A DNA stretch of 64,000 nt, from positions 1-64,000 of the forward strand of contig NZ_NRSD01000012.1 of the NCBI RefSeq assembly GCF_016583985.1. Direction: 5' to 3'. A program made the position numbers and the translations under genes. The stretch comes from Thiocapsa imhoffii (lineage in GTDB: Bacteria; Pseudomonadota; Gammaproteobacteria; Chromatiales; Chromatiaceae). Of this stretch, positions 18,030 to 27,459 are shown one piece after another. The notes under the pieces were generated by a model, which was not told the origin of the DNA, did no database searches, and saw nothing but the letters and a program-made list of their open reading frames with translations. Within the stretch, counting starts at the first letter, position 1. Every line of letters starts with the position of its first letter.

Positions 18030-18731
18030 TCACGTCGTTCGTAGTGTGGCCAGCCCCGCGTCGAGGGCGATGATTTGTCCAGTGGTCAGTTGGGCCTCCT
18101 CGATCAGCCAGACCACGGCCTTGGCCACATCCGCCGGCGTGCCGATGCGGCGTAGGGGATGGCGTTCGATCGCGGCAGTGCGTTTGGCCTCGTGACTTAG
18201 TAAGCGTTCCGCGAGACGGGTGTCTGTCAGGGTGGGCGCGACAGCGTTGACACGAATGCGTGGCGCCCACTCCGCGGCGAGGGCGCGCGTCAGTCCCTCG
18301 ACCGCTCCCTTTGCGCTCGCGATTGAGGTATGGAAGGGCAAGCCCGTTTGCACGGCCACCGTGCTGAAGAGAACGACACTGGCGGTGTCGGCGGCATTGA
18401 GCGCCTTGCGTGCACCCTGGAGCGCACGAACCGCACCGAGAAGATTGACTTCGAGGTCTTCCATCCACTCCGCTTCAGTCAGGCGTTCGAAGGGACGTAA
18501 CCGGATGGTTCCTGGACAGTAAACCAAGGCGTCGAGTCGCTCGGGGAGCGCGGCACTCGGGAAGGGTTCGGTGCGGGCATCCCATCGTTCGTGGCGGACC
18601 TGGGGATGCTCGATCCCGCTCTCCGGATGACGTGAGAGCTGCAAGACCTGATGGTCGCGCGCGAGAAGCGCGTCCAGAACGGCTGCGCCGATTCCAGACG
18701 TGCCACCGATGATCAGAGTCGTTTTCGACAT
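18030..18731 (-). CDS. Short-chain dehydrogenase/reductase family protein lacking the catalytic Tyr
   Basis: The 233-residue protein has a Rossmann fold with the nucleotide motif GGTSGIG near the N-terminus, the structural NLLGAV motif and the active-site Ser in FSTVAVQ. The expected YxxxK is replaced by IASAK: the Lys is present but the Tyr position is Ile. The sequence AKGAVEGLTRALAAEWAP that follows is typical of the family, so alignment is not in doubt. Activity may therefore differ from a normal SDR. The start ATG 18731 is chosen over ATG 18746 because the fold begins directly at MSKTTLIIGG. Its end lies six bases from the convergent HPF-like gene. Confidence 0.82.
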   Translation of the reverse strand: MSKTTLIIGGTSGIGAAVLDALLARDHQVLQLSRHPESGIEHPQVRHERWDARTEPFPSAALPERLDALVYCPGTIRLRPFERLTEAEWMEDLEVNLLGAVRALQGARKALNAADTASVVLFSTVAVQTGLPFHTSIASAKGAVEGLTRALAAEWAPRIRVNAVAPTLTDTRLAERLLSHEAKRTAAIERHPLRRIGTPADVAKAVVWLIEEAQLTTGQIIALDAGLATLRTT

Positions 18732-18989
18732 TCCAGCACCCTGCATGAGTGATTAATCTAACCCGCAAGAGTTCAGTCCATCCCCTCCTTTTACAAGACC
18801 TGGACGTCCCGGACTTGCGATCCCGTTCGGGGCGCGCATGTTCGATTCTGTGCGGGCGCTGCGTTCGCATGCGTGCATGGGCATGCTGAAGGTGGATGTC
18901 AGATCGTGTCCGCAGCACCTGGTCCGACACCGTCGCCTCGCGACGTGACTGCGGACTTCTTTCGGTACAGGTTCAGGAGGGAGGATCTT

Positions 18990-19919
18990 ATGAAGGTTTC
19001 CATCATCGGTGGGACTGGTTTTGTCGGCTCTGCGATTTGTCGTCAGTTACTCGCCGCGGGGCATCAGCCGCGGTTGTTGGTGCGTCCCGGGCGCGAGCAT
19101 CGGATCCAGGATCCGGATCGGTGTGAGGTGGTGGCGGGCGAGGTGAGCGATCCGGCGGCACTGGAGCGCTGTCTCGCAGGCACCGAGGCCGTGATCTACC
19201 TCATCGGGATCCTGCGCGAGTTTCCGCAGCGCGGGATCACGTTCGATGGCTTGCAGCGGGTTGGGGTTGAAGACACCATCGCCGCCGCGAAGCGGCAGGG
19301 GGTCGAGCGGTTCGTTCTGATGAGCGCAAACGGGATTCGCGCCGACGGGACTCCCTATCAGCGCAGTAAATTTCTCGCGGAGGAGGCGTTGAAGGAATCA
19401 GGATTACGCTGGACTATCTTTCGTCCCTCCGTCATCTTCGGTGATCCGGAAGGGCGCATGGAATTCTGTTCGCAACTGAAGAAAGACATCATCGACAGTC
19501 CCGTCCCGGCACCACTCTTTTACAGCGGACTCATCCCGAGGAATGCAGGAGGGTTCGAGCTGGCTCCCGTCTTCATCGATGACGTGGCCGCGGCCTTCGT
19601 GTTGGCTCTGAGCGAGTCGCGAACCGAGTCACAGACGTACAGCCTGTGCGGCCCACAACGTCTCAGTTGGAAGGAGATCCTCACCACCATCGCGGCCGCC
19701 GTGGGGAAGACGAAGCTGATGCTTCCCGCGCCGGCCATCGCGGTGAAGGCGACCGCGAGTCTCTTCGACCGCTATGCCTGGTTCCCCATTTCCCGCGATC
19801 AGATCGAGATGCTGATGGAAGGCAACGTCTGTACAGAAAATGACAGCTTCGCGCGCCTGGGGCTGGTGCCAACACCCTTTGGGATCGATCGGCTCGACTA
19901 TCTGAACCGCCCCGCTTGA
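18990..19919 (+). CDS. NAD(P)-binding extended/atypical SDR (complex I NDUFA9-like family)
   Basis: The 309-residue protein starts MKVSIIGGTGFVGSAICR, a GxxGxxG nucleotide-binding motif of atypical SDRs, and continues with SDPAALERCLAGTEAVIYL and the FRPSVIFGDPE motif shared with the NDUFA9 subunit family. Members bind NAD(P)H and many have lost dehydrogenase activity; the physiological role in bacteria is not settled. An excellent AGGAGGGAGG ribosome-binding site fixes the ATG at 18990. It is a single gene, convergent with mtgA. The 258-base gap 18732-18989 upstream contains no recognised gene. Confidence 0.82.
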   Translation: MKVSIIGGTGFVGSAICRQLLAAGHQPRLLVRPGREHRIQDPDRCEVVAGEVSDPAALERCLAGTEAVIYLIGILREFPQRGITFDGLQRVGVEDTIAAAKRQGVERFVLMSANGIRADGTPYQRSKFLAEEALKESGLRWTIFRPSVIFGDPEGRMEFCSQLKKDIIDSPVPAPLFYSGLIPRNAGGFELAPVFIDDVAAAFVLALSESRTESQTYSLCGPQRLSWKEILTTIAAAVGKTKLMLPAPAIAVKATASLFDRYAWFPISRDQIEMLMEGNVCTENDSFARLGLVPTPFGIDRLDYLNRPA

Positions 19920-19949
19920 TCCGGGCGTCGCGGCCGCGGTGGTCGCGCC

Positions 19950-20681
19950 CTAGAGCCGCTGCAGATAGGCGACGCCGCCGAGTCGTCGCATCTGCAAGCG
20001 AATGTGCTCGGCGCGACGCCGGACAGTGGCTGAGGGTGCCTCCAACCGATAGATCTGAGGATTCGGCAGGACAGCGGCCATCAAGGCGGCATCCGCGGCC
20101 GTAAGGGTAGCCGGTGGTCGATGGAAATAGCGCCAGCTTGCGGCGCCGACACCGTAGGTCTCAGGACCGAACTGGGCAATGTTGAGATAGATCTCAAGGA
20201 TACGCTGCTTCGACCAAAAGGTTTCGATCAGCAGCGTGAACCAGACCTCGAGCCCCTTGCGCACAGGATCGCGACCGGACCAGAGGAAGAGATTCTTTGC
20301 CGTCTGTTGACTGATGGTACTGGCCCCCCGCAGCCGTCCACCCGCGCGGTGGCGCGCGATGGCGCGCTCGATCTCGATGCGATCGAAACCACGGTGGCTG
20401 GGAAAGCGCTGATCCTCGGCGGCGAGGACGGCGAGTTTGACCGCATCCGGGATGCGATCCCAATCCGTCCACTCGTGATGGATATGGACCTGGAGCGCAG
20501 GGTCGAACAGTCCAGCGACCCACCGCTGGAGCATGAACGAGGAGGTCGGTGGGTCGAGCCAACGCAGTGCCGCGACCGGCACGACCGTGCAGACCAGGAT
20601 GGTCGCGAGGCCGATCACCAGCCAGCGTCTCAGCCGACGCCAGCGGGTCAGTGTGCGCTTGGCGCGAGGACGTTTACTCAT
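19950..20681 (-). CDS. mtgA: Monofunctional biosynthetic peptidoglycan transglycosylase
   Basis: MtgA polymerises lipid II into glycan strands on the periplasmic face of the inner membrane. The 243-residue protein has a basic N-terminus, one membrane anchor (WLVIGLATILVCTVVPVAAL) and a GT51 domain with the catalytic Glu in AEDQRFPSHRGFD and the conserved ASTISQQTAKNLFLW and ILEIYLN motifs. Length is normal for the family. It is convergent with the NDUFA9-like gene and in tandem with the upstream LysR gene, separated by 84 bases. Confidence 0.95.
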   Translation of the reverse strand: MSKRPRAKRTLTRWRRLRRWLVIGLATILVCTVVPVAALRWLDPPTSSFMLQRWVAGLFDPALQVHIHHEWTDWDRIPDAVKLAVLAAEDQRFPSHRGFDRIEIERAIARHRAGGRLRGASTISQQTAKNLFLWSGRDPVRKGLEVWFTLLIETFWSKQRILEIYLNIAQFGPETYGVGAASWRYFHRPPATLTAADAALMAAVLPNPQIYRLEAPSATVRRRAEHIRLQMRRLGGVAYLQRL

Positions 20682-20765
20682 GACTCAGTCATCCCATCGG
20701 CGCGAGGCCGGCTTCCCTTTAGCAAGACACCATCGGTCTCGACCCGGCGTGGCGCACAGCGAACG

Positions 20766-21707
20766 TCACGGATGCGTGGCCTCGCGCGGGTCCTTCTGGC
20801 GAATCCCAGGCGCTTGGCGCAGCGCCGCCTCAAGCATGTCGATGAACCGGCGTGTCTTGATCGGCATCAGTCGGCGTCCGGGGAAGACCGCCCAAGCCGT
20901 TTGTCGCGGCAGTGTCCAGTCGGGGAGAACGCGCTGCAGCTGCCCCCGTGCGAGCGGCGCTGCCGCATAACACGCTGGGATCGCGGCGATCCCCGACTCA
21001 GCGATGGCGAGGGCGATCAGGATGTCAGGTGAATTAGCCGAGGCACGGCAGCCGTGCTGTCCGGTCCAGGTCCTACCGGCCGTACTCAAGTGCCACTGAC
21101 TGCTCTCTCCACCACGGCTGAGCAGACACAGGAGGTGATGTCGCGACAACTCATCCGGGTGTTGCGGACGTCCGGCGCGCGTCAGATAACCAGGCGCCGC
21201 ATAGAGCCCGATCTCGAACACCGCGAGGGGGCGTGCAACCAATAAGGCGTCGTCCTCGAGCACCCCGGTTCGCACGGCAAGATCGAACCCCTCGGCGAGC
21301 AGGTCGACCCTGCGAGGTGAGAGATCCAACTCAAGCCACACGCCCGGGTGGCGTGCAACGAATTCGCACAGCATGTTAGCGAGCAATTGCGTGGCGAAAT
21401 CTCCGGGCATCGAGACGCGGAGTCGCCCGCTCGGTTCGGCCTGGCGTTGTTCCGCGAGGGCGCGCACGGCATCGACCTCTTCGCCGAGTTGGCGTGCATG
21501 CGCCAGGACGGATTCACCGAGTTCGGTCAAGGTCAGACGTCGCGTGGTGCGCAAGAGCAGACGCTCGCCGAGCCGTTCCTCAAGCTGACTGATGCGCCGC
21601 GAGAGGGTCGACTTGGGCAGATTCAGGCGTTCAGCGGCACCACGAAAGCTCCCGGAGTCAGCGACTTGAGCGAAAAACAAGAGGTCGTTAGGGTCGATGC
21701 GTTCCAT
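20766..21707 (-). CDS. LysR family transcriptional regulator
   Basis: From ATG 21707 the protein is 313 residues, with an N-terminal winged helix-turn-helix (FAQVADSGSFRGAAERLNLPKSTLSRRI) and a periplasmic-binding-protein-like effector domain from about residue 90. It is divergent from azoR, the standard layout for a LysR regulator and its target, and the start codon lies inside a palindrome that fits a LysR site. An in-frame ATG at 21728 would place the start outside the palindrome; conservation begins only at ERIDPNDLLFF. The effector may be a quinone or aromatic electrophile, inferred from the AzoR and pirin neighbours. Confidence 0.9.
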   Translation of the reverse strand: MERIDPNDLLFFAQVADSGSFRGAAERLNLPKSTLSRRISQLEERLGERLLLRTTRRLTLTELGESVLAHARQLGEEVDAVRALAEQRQAEPSGRLRVSMPGDFATQLLANMLCEFVARHPGVWLELDLSPRRVDLLAEGFDLAVRTGVLEDDALLVARPLAVFEIGLYAAPGYLTRAGRPQHPDELSRHHLLCLLSRGGESSQWHLSTAGRTWTGQHGCRASANSPDILIALAIAESGIAAIPACYAAAPLARGQLQRVLPDWTLPRQTAWAVFPGRRLMPIKTRRFIDMLEAALRQAPGIRQKDPREATHP

Positions 21708-21716
21708 GAGTGGAAC
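21701..21716. promoter_or_regulatory. Putative LysR operator overlapping the regulator start codon
   Basis: GTTCCATGAGTGGAAC is a perfect 6-4-6 inverted repeat and contains a T-N11-A core (T21703, A21715), the minimal LysR box. The lysR start codon (minus-strand ATG at 21707-21705) lies in it, and it ends two bases before the azoR -10 element. Binding here could repress the regulator and activate azoR. Confidence 0.55.
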
Positions 21717-21718
21717 AC

Positions 21719-21724
21719 TATAAT
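21719..21724 (+). promoter_or_regulatory. Putative -10 element of azoR
   Basis: A consensus TATAAT lies here, with only a poor -35 sequence (GATGCG at 21696-21701) 17 bases upstream. A perfect -10 with a poor -35 covered by the palindrome suggests an activator-dependent promoter. The predicted leader to azoR is about 92 bases. Confidence 0.5.
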
Positions 21725-21758
21725 CCAAATTCGCGTTCTACTGGCGCTGAGTGGGCGG

Positions 21759-21800
21759 CACCATCTGATGGGCAAGCACCACCTGATGGGCAAGCACCAC
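21759..21800 (+). repeat. 18-bp tandem direct repeat in the azoR leader
   Basis: CACCATCTGATGGGCAAG (21759-21776) is followed at once by CACCACCTGATGGGCAAG (21777-21794), with one mismatch, and by a partial third CACCAC (21795-21800). It lies between the predicted start of transcription and the azoR start codon. Confidence 0.7.
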
Positions 21801-21822
21801 TCTCAACCCTGGAACCGAAACC

Positions 21823-22422
21823 ATGCAGATCCTTCAGATCAACACCAGCGCGCGTGCCGCGGCATCACACTCGACCCGCCTCGCCGAGCGAATCGTCACG
21901 CGTCTGCGTGAACAGTACGCGGATGCCCGCGTGATTCAGCGCGACCTCGGGGCGCATCCCCATCCGATGATGGATGACGCGGCACTCGTGGCGCTCAGTA
22001 CGCCCGCCGAGCAGCGCACGCCAGCACAGGCGGCTCGTGTTGCCCACGATGATGCCTTGATCGCGGAGGTGCAGGCGGCCGATATCCTCGTCTTGGGGGT
22101 GCCAATGTACAACTTCACCATTCCCGCGCAACTGAAGAACTGGATCGACGCGATCGCGCGTGCCGGTGTCACCTTTCGCTACACCGAACAGGGTCCGGTT
22201 GGATTGCTCAGCGGTCGCAAGGTCTATGTCGCGCTGGCTCGTGGTGGGCGCTATCGTGATTCGCCGGCCGACACGCAAGTTCCCTATCTCAAGACCCTGT
22301 TCGGCTTCCTAGGGATCACGGAGATCCACTTCTGCTATGCCGAAGGGCTGAATCTGGGCGAGGACTCATGCGCCCGCGGTCTCGCCGAGGCCGAGGCCGA
22401 TCTCGCGGCGGCCTTCGCATGA
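21823..22422 (+). CDS. azoR: FMN-dependent NADH:quinone oxidoreductase / azoreductase
   Basis: AzoR-type flavodoxin-fold enzymes reduce quinones and azo compounds by two electrons. The 199-residue protein begins with the FMN phosphate loop [16 protein letters not shown], and contains [18 protein letters not shown] and a Gly-rich RGG segment typical of AzoR. It is divergently transcribed from a LysR regulator and followed after 55 bases by a pirin gene; together they look like a quinone or electrophile response unit. Confidence 0.93.
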   Translation: MQILQINTSARAAASHSTRLAERIVTRLREQYADARVIQRDLGAHPHPMMDDAALVALSTPAEQRTPAQAARVAHDDALIAEVQAADILVLGVPMYNFTIPAQLKNWIDAIARAGVTFRYTEQGPVGLLSGRKVYVALARGGRYRDSPADTQVPYLKTLFGFLGITEIHFCYAEGLNLGEDSCARGLAEAEADLAAAFA

Positions 22423-22477
22423 TCCGCTGGTCTCATGTCGAACCCGCACCCACTGCAATCGCATGGCAGGATGAGCG

Positions 22478-23359
22478 ATGAGCAACATCAAGGCAAACAC
22501 CGTCACCACCGCTGTCGAATCCCTCCGCCATTCGCGCCGAATCGAGCGCGTCATGGTGGGACAGGCCACCAGCGATGGTGCCGGGGTGAACCTGACCCGC
22601 GTGGTGTCCACACCATTGCAGCGGCGGCTCGATCCCTTCCTGATGCTCGACGCGTTTGGCAGTGACGATCCGGATGACTATCTTGCTGGGTTTCCCGACC
22701 ATCCGCATCGCGGCTTCGAGACCGTGACCTACATGATCGCGGGGCGCATGCTGCATCGCGATAACGCCGGTCATGAAGGGTTGATTGAAACCGGCGGCGT
22801 GCAGTGGATGACCGCGGGACGGGGTCTGATCCACTCGGAGATCCCACAGCAGACCGACGGTCGCATGGAAGGCTTCCAACTCTGGCTGAATCTACCGGCA
22901 CGGGAGAAGTTCATCGACCCCTGGTACCGCAACTACACAGCCGCCGAACTGCCGCGGTTCGTGACGGACGAAGGGGTCGCCGTGACCCTAATCGCGGGCA
23001 CAAGCCATGGTGTCACCGGCGCGGTCACCCGCGAGGCCACGGCGCCCCTCTTTCTCGATCTCGAGTTGCCTGCCGGAGCGGGATTCGAACAGGCGCTGCC
23101 CGCGGACCACAACGCGTTTCTCTACTGTTATCGCGGCGCGGTGCGGGTTGCAGGGCAAGACGTTGCCGCGCAACAGCTGGGCATTCTGGAGAATCGCGCG
23201 CAGGCCGATGGGGTGGTGATCGAGGCACCGACGGTCGCGCGGGTGCTGCTGCTCGCTGGGCGCCCGCTACACGAGCCGATTCATCAATACGGTCCCTTCG
23301 TGATGAACAGCTTCGATGAGATTCGGGATGCCATCCGGGACTTCGGTCTCATGCGTTGA
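22478..23359 (+). CDS. Pirin family protein
   Basis: The 293-residue bicupin has the N-terminal pirin domain with metal ligands in the segment PDHPHRGFETVTYM and in GVQWMTAGRGLIHSE, and a C-terminal pirin domain. Some bacterial pirins cleave quercetin or act as redox-sensing cofactors; the function of this one is not established. GGATGAGCG precedes the ATG. The gene follows azoR on the same strand and probably shares its promoter. In Escherichia coli a LysR gene (yhaJ) also neighbours a pirin gene (yhaK). Confidence 0.9.
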   Translation: MSNIKANTVTTAVESLRHSRRIERVMVGQATSDGAGVNLTRVVSTPLQRRLDPFLMLDAFGSDDPDDYLAGFPDHPHRGFETVTYMIAGRMLHRDNAGHEGLIETGGVQWMTAGRGLIHSEIPQQTDGRMEGFQLWLNLPAREKFIDPWYRNYTAAELPRFVTDEGVAVTLIAGTSHGVTGAVTREATAPLFLDLELPAGAGFEQALPADHNAFLYCYRGAVRVAGQDVAAQQLGILENRAQADGVVIEAPTVARVLLLAGRPLHEPIHQYGPFVMNSFDEIRDAIRDFGLMR

Positions 23360-23373
23360 AGGCCCCTAGGGTG

Positions 23374-23402
23374 ACGTCGGCCCGAGCGATCCGTGCCGAC
23401 GT
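23374..23402. other. Stem-loop downstream of the pirin gene
   Basis: ACGTCGGC (23374-23381) pairs with GCCGACGT (23395-23402) 15 bases after the pirin stop codon. No T-run follows directly. It lies in the gap 23360-23519 between the convergent pirin and fabA genes and may serve as a transcription end. Confidence 0.45.
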
Positions 23403-23519
23403 TCAGGTCCGGGCGGGTGTTTTGGCTCCAGCCCGATGGCGAATGTCGTCGTGCGCGCGCATCCCGCACGCATACGGACGGATCCGGCCGCGCCCCGCTC
23501 ATGTTTCCACTACCCCTCC

Positions 23520-24035
23520 TCAGAACCCTTCGGTGGAGGTGAAGAGCCCGACGCGCAGATCCTTTGCGGTATAGATCGTCCGCCCGTCCACCTGGACGAC
23601 ACCGTCACCGATGCCGAGGACCAATTTGCGCGAGATCACCCGTTTCATGTCAATGTGATAGGTCACCTGGTGTGCGTTCGGCAGGACTTGACCGGTGAAC
23701 TTGACTTCCCCGACACCCAGGGCGCGGCCGTGGCCCGGGTTGCCGATCCACGCCAGGTAGAAGCCGACGAGCTGCCAGAGGGCGTCCAAACCGAGACAGC
23801 CGGGCATCACGGGGTCTCCCGGGAAGTGACAGTGGAAGAACCAGAGTTCGGGTTTAATGTCCAGCTCGGCGAGGATCTCACCCTTGCCATTGGCCCCGCC
23901 AAAATTGGCGATCCTCAGGATCCGGTCCATCATCAGCATGTTGGGGATCGGTAATTGCGCATTTCCCGGGCCAAACATCTCGCCATGCCCGCAGGCGAGG
24001 AGTGCATTGCGATCGAATGAGGCTTCTTGATTCAT
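23520..24035 (-). CDS. fabA: 3-hydroxydecanoyl-ACP dehydratase/isomerase
   Basis: FabA dehydrates 3-hydroxydecanoyl-ACP and isomerises trans-2- to cis-3-decenoyl-ACP, the branch point to unsaturated fatty acids. The 171-residue hot-dog protein has the catalytic His70 in [14 protein letters not shown] and Asp84 in CLGLDALWQ at the same numbering as E. coli. CAAGGAACC precedes the ATG. Its usual partner fabB is not adjacent. The 216-base gap to proS (24036-24251) shows no feature that I can support. Confidence 0.97.
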   Translation of the reverse strand: MNQEASFDRNALLACGHGEMFGPGNAQLPIPNMLMMDRILRIANFGGANGKGEILAELDIKPELWFFHCHFPGDPVMPGCLGLDALWQLVGFYLAWIGNPGHGRALGVGEVKFTGQVLPNAHQVTYHIDMKRVISRKLVLGIGDGVVQVDGRTIYTAKDLRVGLFTSTEGF

Positions 24036-24251
24036 GTCGTGTTGGTTCCTTGAGGCGGTTGCGTCCGGTGGGTGCCCCGACGAATCGTCGCGGTGATGGC
24101 TTCCGGGCGTGGATGAGGCGCGGCGGGTGCGAGCGCTGCTGGGTCCGGCGGCGCCCCTGGATGGGCACCGCCAAGACCATCTACGTCGAGCGGTGAACTG
24201 GGTCGGTGAAACAGCCTGTGTCTCGGCCAGGCGATCCCTCGATGCGCAAGA

Positions 24252-25976
24252 TCAAGGGACTGCGCGGAGGCGCGCGACCAGCCAGCCGACGACCTCTTCG
24301 ATGGGGATCAATTGCGTCTCGTTGTCGCCGCGCCCCTTGTATTCGACGTGGCCGGCGTCGAGCGCCCGGTCACCAACCACGATCCGATGGGGGATGCCGA
24401 TCAACTCCATGTCGGCGAACATGACACCCGCACGGGCGTCTCGATCATCGAGCAACACCTCGATGCCCGCTGCGCTGAGATCGTCGTAGAGTTGCTCGGT
24501 GGCTTCGCGCACACGAAACGATTTTCCGAGCTTCATCGGGAGCAGGGCAACCTCGAAGGGCGCGATCGCCGTGGGCCAGCGGATGCCCTGTTCGTCGTGG
24601 TGCTGTTCAATCGCCGCCGCGACCACGCGCGAGACGCCAATGCCATAACAGCCCATCGTGAGCGTGGTCGCGCGTCCATCCTCGCCGAGCACCGTCGCCT
24701 TGAGTGCCTCGCTGTACTTGCAGCCGAGTTGGAAGATGTGTCCGACCTCGATCCCGCGGGCGATCCGTAGCCGGCCTGCGCCATCGGGACTCGGATCGCC
24801 GTCGCGCACAGTGCGCAGATCGGCCACCCGCGGCCGGGGCAGATCGCGCTCCCAATTCAGACCGAACCAGTGTTTGCCATCCTGATTGGCACCGGCGCTG
24901 AAGTCGCTTGTGACGGCGACGCTCGCATCAGCGATGCAGGGGATGGGCAGATCCTTCGGGCCGAGCGAACCGGGACCGGCGCCGATGGCCGCGCGGATCT
25001 CCTCCTCGGTGGCCATGCGCAATGGCGCGGCGACTTCGGGTAGCTTTTCGGCTTTCGTGAGATTGAGTTCGTGATCACCCCGCACCAACAGGGCGACCAA
25101 TGCGCTGCCACTCTCGGGTGCGGCGGCCACGACCAGAGTCTTCACCGTGCGCTCGATCGGCTGCGCGAAGCCGTGCACCAGGTCATCGATGGTGCGCACC
25201 CCGGGGGTGTCGAGCAGACGCGCCGACTCCGTGGGCGAGGGTGCCTGAGCGGTCGCGGGGATGGCCTCGGCCAGCTCGACGTTGGCGGCGTAGTCACTGG
25301 CGTCGCAGAAGGCAATGGCGTCCTCGCCCGAGTCGGCGAGCACATGGAACTCATGCGAGGTGTTTCCGCCGATGCTACCGGTATCGGCCCGCACCGGCCG
25401 GAAGGCGAGACCGCAGCGAGTGAAGATGTGACTGTAGGCCTCGTGCATCCGCTGATAGGTCGCGGTGAGCGAGGCGGAGTCGAGATGGAAGGAGTAGGCG
25501 TCCTTCATCAGGAATTCGCGCGCGCGCATGACCCCGAAACGGGGGCGGATCTCATCGCGGAACTTGGTCTGGATCTGGTAGAAGATGACCGGCAATTGCT
25601 TGTAACTTTTCAACTCGGCGCGCGCGAGATCCGTGATGATCTCCTCGTGTGTCGGCCCGAAACAAAAATCGCGCTGATGGCGATCTCGCAGACGCAACAA
25701 TTCCGGGCCGTAGTGCTCCCAACGTCCGGATTCCTGCCACAGTTCAGCAGGTTGCACCGCGGGCATCAAGACCTCGAGGGCACCGGCGCGGTCCATCTCC
25801 TCCCGCACGATGGCCTCGACTTTACGCAGGGTGCGCAGCCCCATTGGCAGCCAGGTGTAGAGCCCAGCGGCCAATTTGCGGATCATGCCGGCACGCAGCA
25901 TCAGTCGGTGACTGACGATCTCCGCGTCGGCCGGGACCTCTTTGAGGGTCTGAATCGGAAACTGGGAAGTGCGCAT
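24252..25976 (-). CDS. proS: Prolyl-tRNA synthetase
   Basis: ProS charges tRNA-Pro. From ATG 25976 the 574-residue protein is of the bacterial type: class II motif 1 near [20 protein letters not shown], motif 2 near [19 protein letters not shown], and an editing (YbaK-like INS) domain of about 180 residues between motifs 2 and 3 (from about residue 230 to 410), followed by the motif 3 region [13 protein letters not shown] and the anticodon-binding domain. The frame is open further upstream, but conservation begins at [19 protein letters not shown] good promoter lies 32 bases before the ATG. Confidence 0.97.
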   Translation of the reverse strand: MRTSQFPIQTLKEVPADAEIVSHRLMLRAGMIRKLAAGLYTWLPMGLRTLRKVEAIVREEMDRAGALEVLMPAVQPAELWQESGRWEHYGPELLRLRDRHQRDFCFGPTHEEIITDLARAELKSYKQLPVIFYQIQTKFRDEIRPRFGVMRAREFLMKDAYSFHLDSASLTATYQRMHEAYSHIFTRCGLAFRPVRADTGSIGGNTSHEFHVLADSGEDAIAFCDASDYAANVELAEAIPATAQAPSPTESARLLDTPGVRTIDDLVHGFAQPIERTVKTLVVAAAPESGSALVALLVRGDHELNLTKAEKLPEVAAPLRMATEEEIRAAIGAGPGSLGPKDLPIPCIADASVAVTSDFSAGANQDGKHWFGLNWERDLPRPRVADLRTVRDGDPSPDGAGRLRIARGIEVGHIFQLGCKYSEALKATVLGEDGRATTLTMGCYGIGVSRVVAAAIEQHHDEQGIRWPTAIAPFEVALLPMKLGKSFRVREATEQLYDDLSAAGIEVLLDDRDARAGVMFADMELIGIPHRIVVGDRALDAGHVEYKGRGDNETQLIPIEEVVGWLVARLRAVP

Positions 25977-26007
25977 GAGTTTGGCAGTCGACGACTGAAA
26001 GGGCTGA

Positions 26008-26036
26008 AGTGTATTGTTCAAGTCGAGGCGAGACAA
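26008..26036 (-). promoter_or_regulatory. Putative sigma70 promoter of proS
   Basis: On the minus strand TTGTCT (26036-26031) and TACACT (26013-26008) are spaced by exactly 17 bases. Transcription would start near 26001, leaving a leader of about 25 bases to the ATG at 25976. This supports the shorter proS start. Confidence 0.6.
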
Positions 26037-26132
26037 CTGCGTGATCGGGAGATGGACGCTCCAGGCGGGCTCGCTTGACTGGTGCCACGCGCGTGACGCT
26101 TCGCTTCGACCCGCCGCGAGGTGACCGCGCGG

Positions 26133-27254
26133 ATGAGTCGTGAGCCCCCGGCATCCGATGTGCCGGAACCCTGTTTGAACGAGCCGAGCGCGACGATGAC
26201 GAATCAATCAGCCGATCCGAGTCCACAGCCGACGCCGCCGCGGATCAACCGCAGAACGCAATGTCGCGTTGGGGCCCAGATCCCGATCGAGGTCCAGCTG
26301 CCGGGCGTAGATCATGCGATCACCGCCATGAATCAAGACATCTCCTGGGGCGGGGCGCAGTTCATCGCGGCCTTGCCCGTCTCCACGCTCCCGAAGCGGG
26401 TTCGGTTGGTGTTTCCCTGGCGTGCTCAGGAGAAGATCACGGTGATGGCCGAGATCGTCCGGGCGCAGCGTCTCGAGGGGGGGCGCTACCAGGTGGCGGT
26501 CCGCTTCGAGATGCTCTCGGCACGCAGTCAGGCGCGCCTCGAGAAGTTGCTCAGAATGCTGCGCGCCGCCACCCCGGACACGGACGATGACGCCGATTGC
26601 ATGGTCCGCGAGCTCGAGCTCGCCATCGACGATGTGGGTTCGCTGCGTGACATTCTCGAACAAATCGCCACGGGGCATCTGATCGTGACCGTGTTCGACG
26701 CCTTCGCCGTCGGGCAGAGCATTCGGCTGTCCGTGCGGCGCACCGAGGATATGCCGGGACTGCGTCTGCGGGCGCGGGTACGCGAGGTCGAGACCCTCGC
26801 GATGCCGGCATTGGAGCGTGCGCAACTCTATCGCTTGAGTCTCTCGTTCGAACATCCCCCGGCGGCAATCAAGGAGTTCGTGGATACACTGATCGAGCAG
26901 CTCCCACCGGTTTGGGATGACGCGCAATCACAATTTGCCGATGCCCCCGATTGGCTGCGGGCGATTCATCTTGCGCGGGTGGTCGAGGCGGGCGTGCGGG
27001 TTGCCGACCCCGATGAGGTGTGTGTGCTGGAAGCACGGTTTCCGCGCGCGCTGAACGAGTTGCAGGTTGTCTGGGGTGATCCGGAGAGCTTCGATCTGCG
27101 ATTTCGCGATCTCACCCTAGGGGATTCCGCTGAACCAGGCGGCTGGCCCGATGAGGCCTGGGATGAACTGGGCTTCCTCCAGGATGTTCACGATCTGGCC
27201 TACGGGCTTCCGCATGGGCGCGAGAGCCCCTTGCGGCCAACGCGGTGCCGGTGA
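26133..27254 (+). CDS. PilZ-domain protein
   Basis: The 373-residue protein has an N-terminal PilZ domain (about residues 38-135) with both c-di-GMP-binding signatures: an Arg-rich RRTQCR motif and DISWGGAQF corresponding to D/NxSxxG. The remaining about 235 residues include a second beta-rich segment (residues about 165-250) that may be a divergent PilZ-like or YcgR-N-like domain, and an acidic tail. It is therefore a likely c-di-GMP receptor whose output is unknown. GCGAGGTG precedes the ATG at 26133; an ATG at 26196 is the alternative. It is divergent from proS. Confidence 0.75.
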   Translation: MSREPPASDVPEPCLNEPSATMTNQSADPSPQPTPPRINRRTQCRVGAQIPIEVQLPGVDHAITAMNQDISWGGAQFIAALPVSTLPKRVRLVFPWRAQEKITVMAEIVRAQRLEGGRYQVAVRFEMLSARSQARLEKLLRMLRAATPDTDDDADCMVRELELAIDDVGSLRDILEQIATGHLIVTVFDAFAVGQSIRLSVRRTEDMPGLRLRARVREVETLAMPALERAQLYRLSLSFEHPPAAIKEFVDTLIEQLPPVWDDAQSQFADAPDWLRAIHLARVVEAGVRVADPDEVCVLEARFPRALNELQVVWGDPESFDLRFRDLTLGDSAEPGGWPDEAWDELGFLQDVHDLAYGLPHGRESPLRPTRCR

Positions 27255-27430
27255 ACGGTCGGGCGCGTCCGAGCGTTCCGGGTGGCTATGGAAACCACTG
27301 GGTCGATCCCATCTCCTTCCCGTGAGGGGTCCGAACAGGGCCTAAACCGGGTGGATCCGAACCACTCGATCATCACGACCAGGTCACCAGTACGGTAAAC
27401 GACGCGGCACGGCGCTCGGCGTCGCTTACT

Positions 27431-27459
27431 TGACCCCGGCGCGCGATCGAGGTACTTTC
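27431..27459 (+). promoter_or_regulatory. Putative sigma70 promoter of ilvIHC, in a 368-base gap
   Basis: TTGACC (27431-27436) and TACTTT (27454-27459) are spaced by 17 bases, leaving a leader of about 155 bases to the ilvI start. In that leader CACCGTG (27531-27537) pairs with CACGGTG (27547-27553). No leader peptide rich in Leu, Ile or Val codons and no terminator-antiterminator pair was found. The rest of the gap 27255-27622 holds nothing that I recognise. Confidence 0.5.

Noticed and set aside
27340..27400. tRNA-like T-arm (GTGGTTCGGATCCAC on the minus strand)
   Set aside because: The invariant A58 is missing and no matching acceptor, D or anticodon arm can be drawn.
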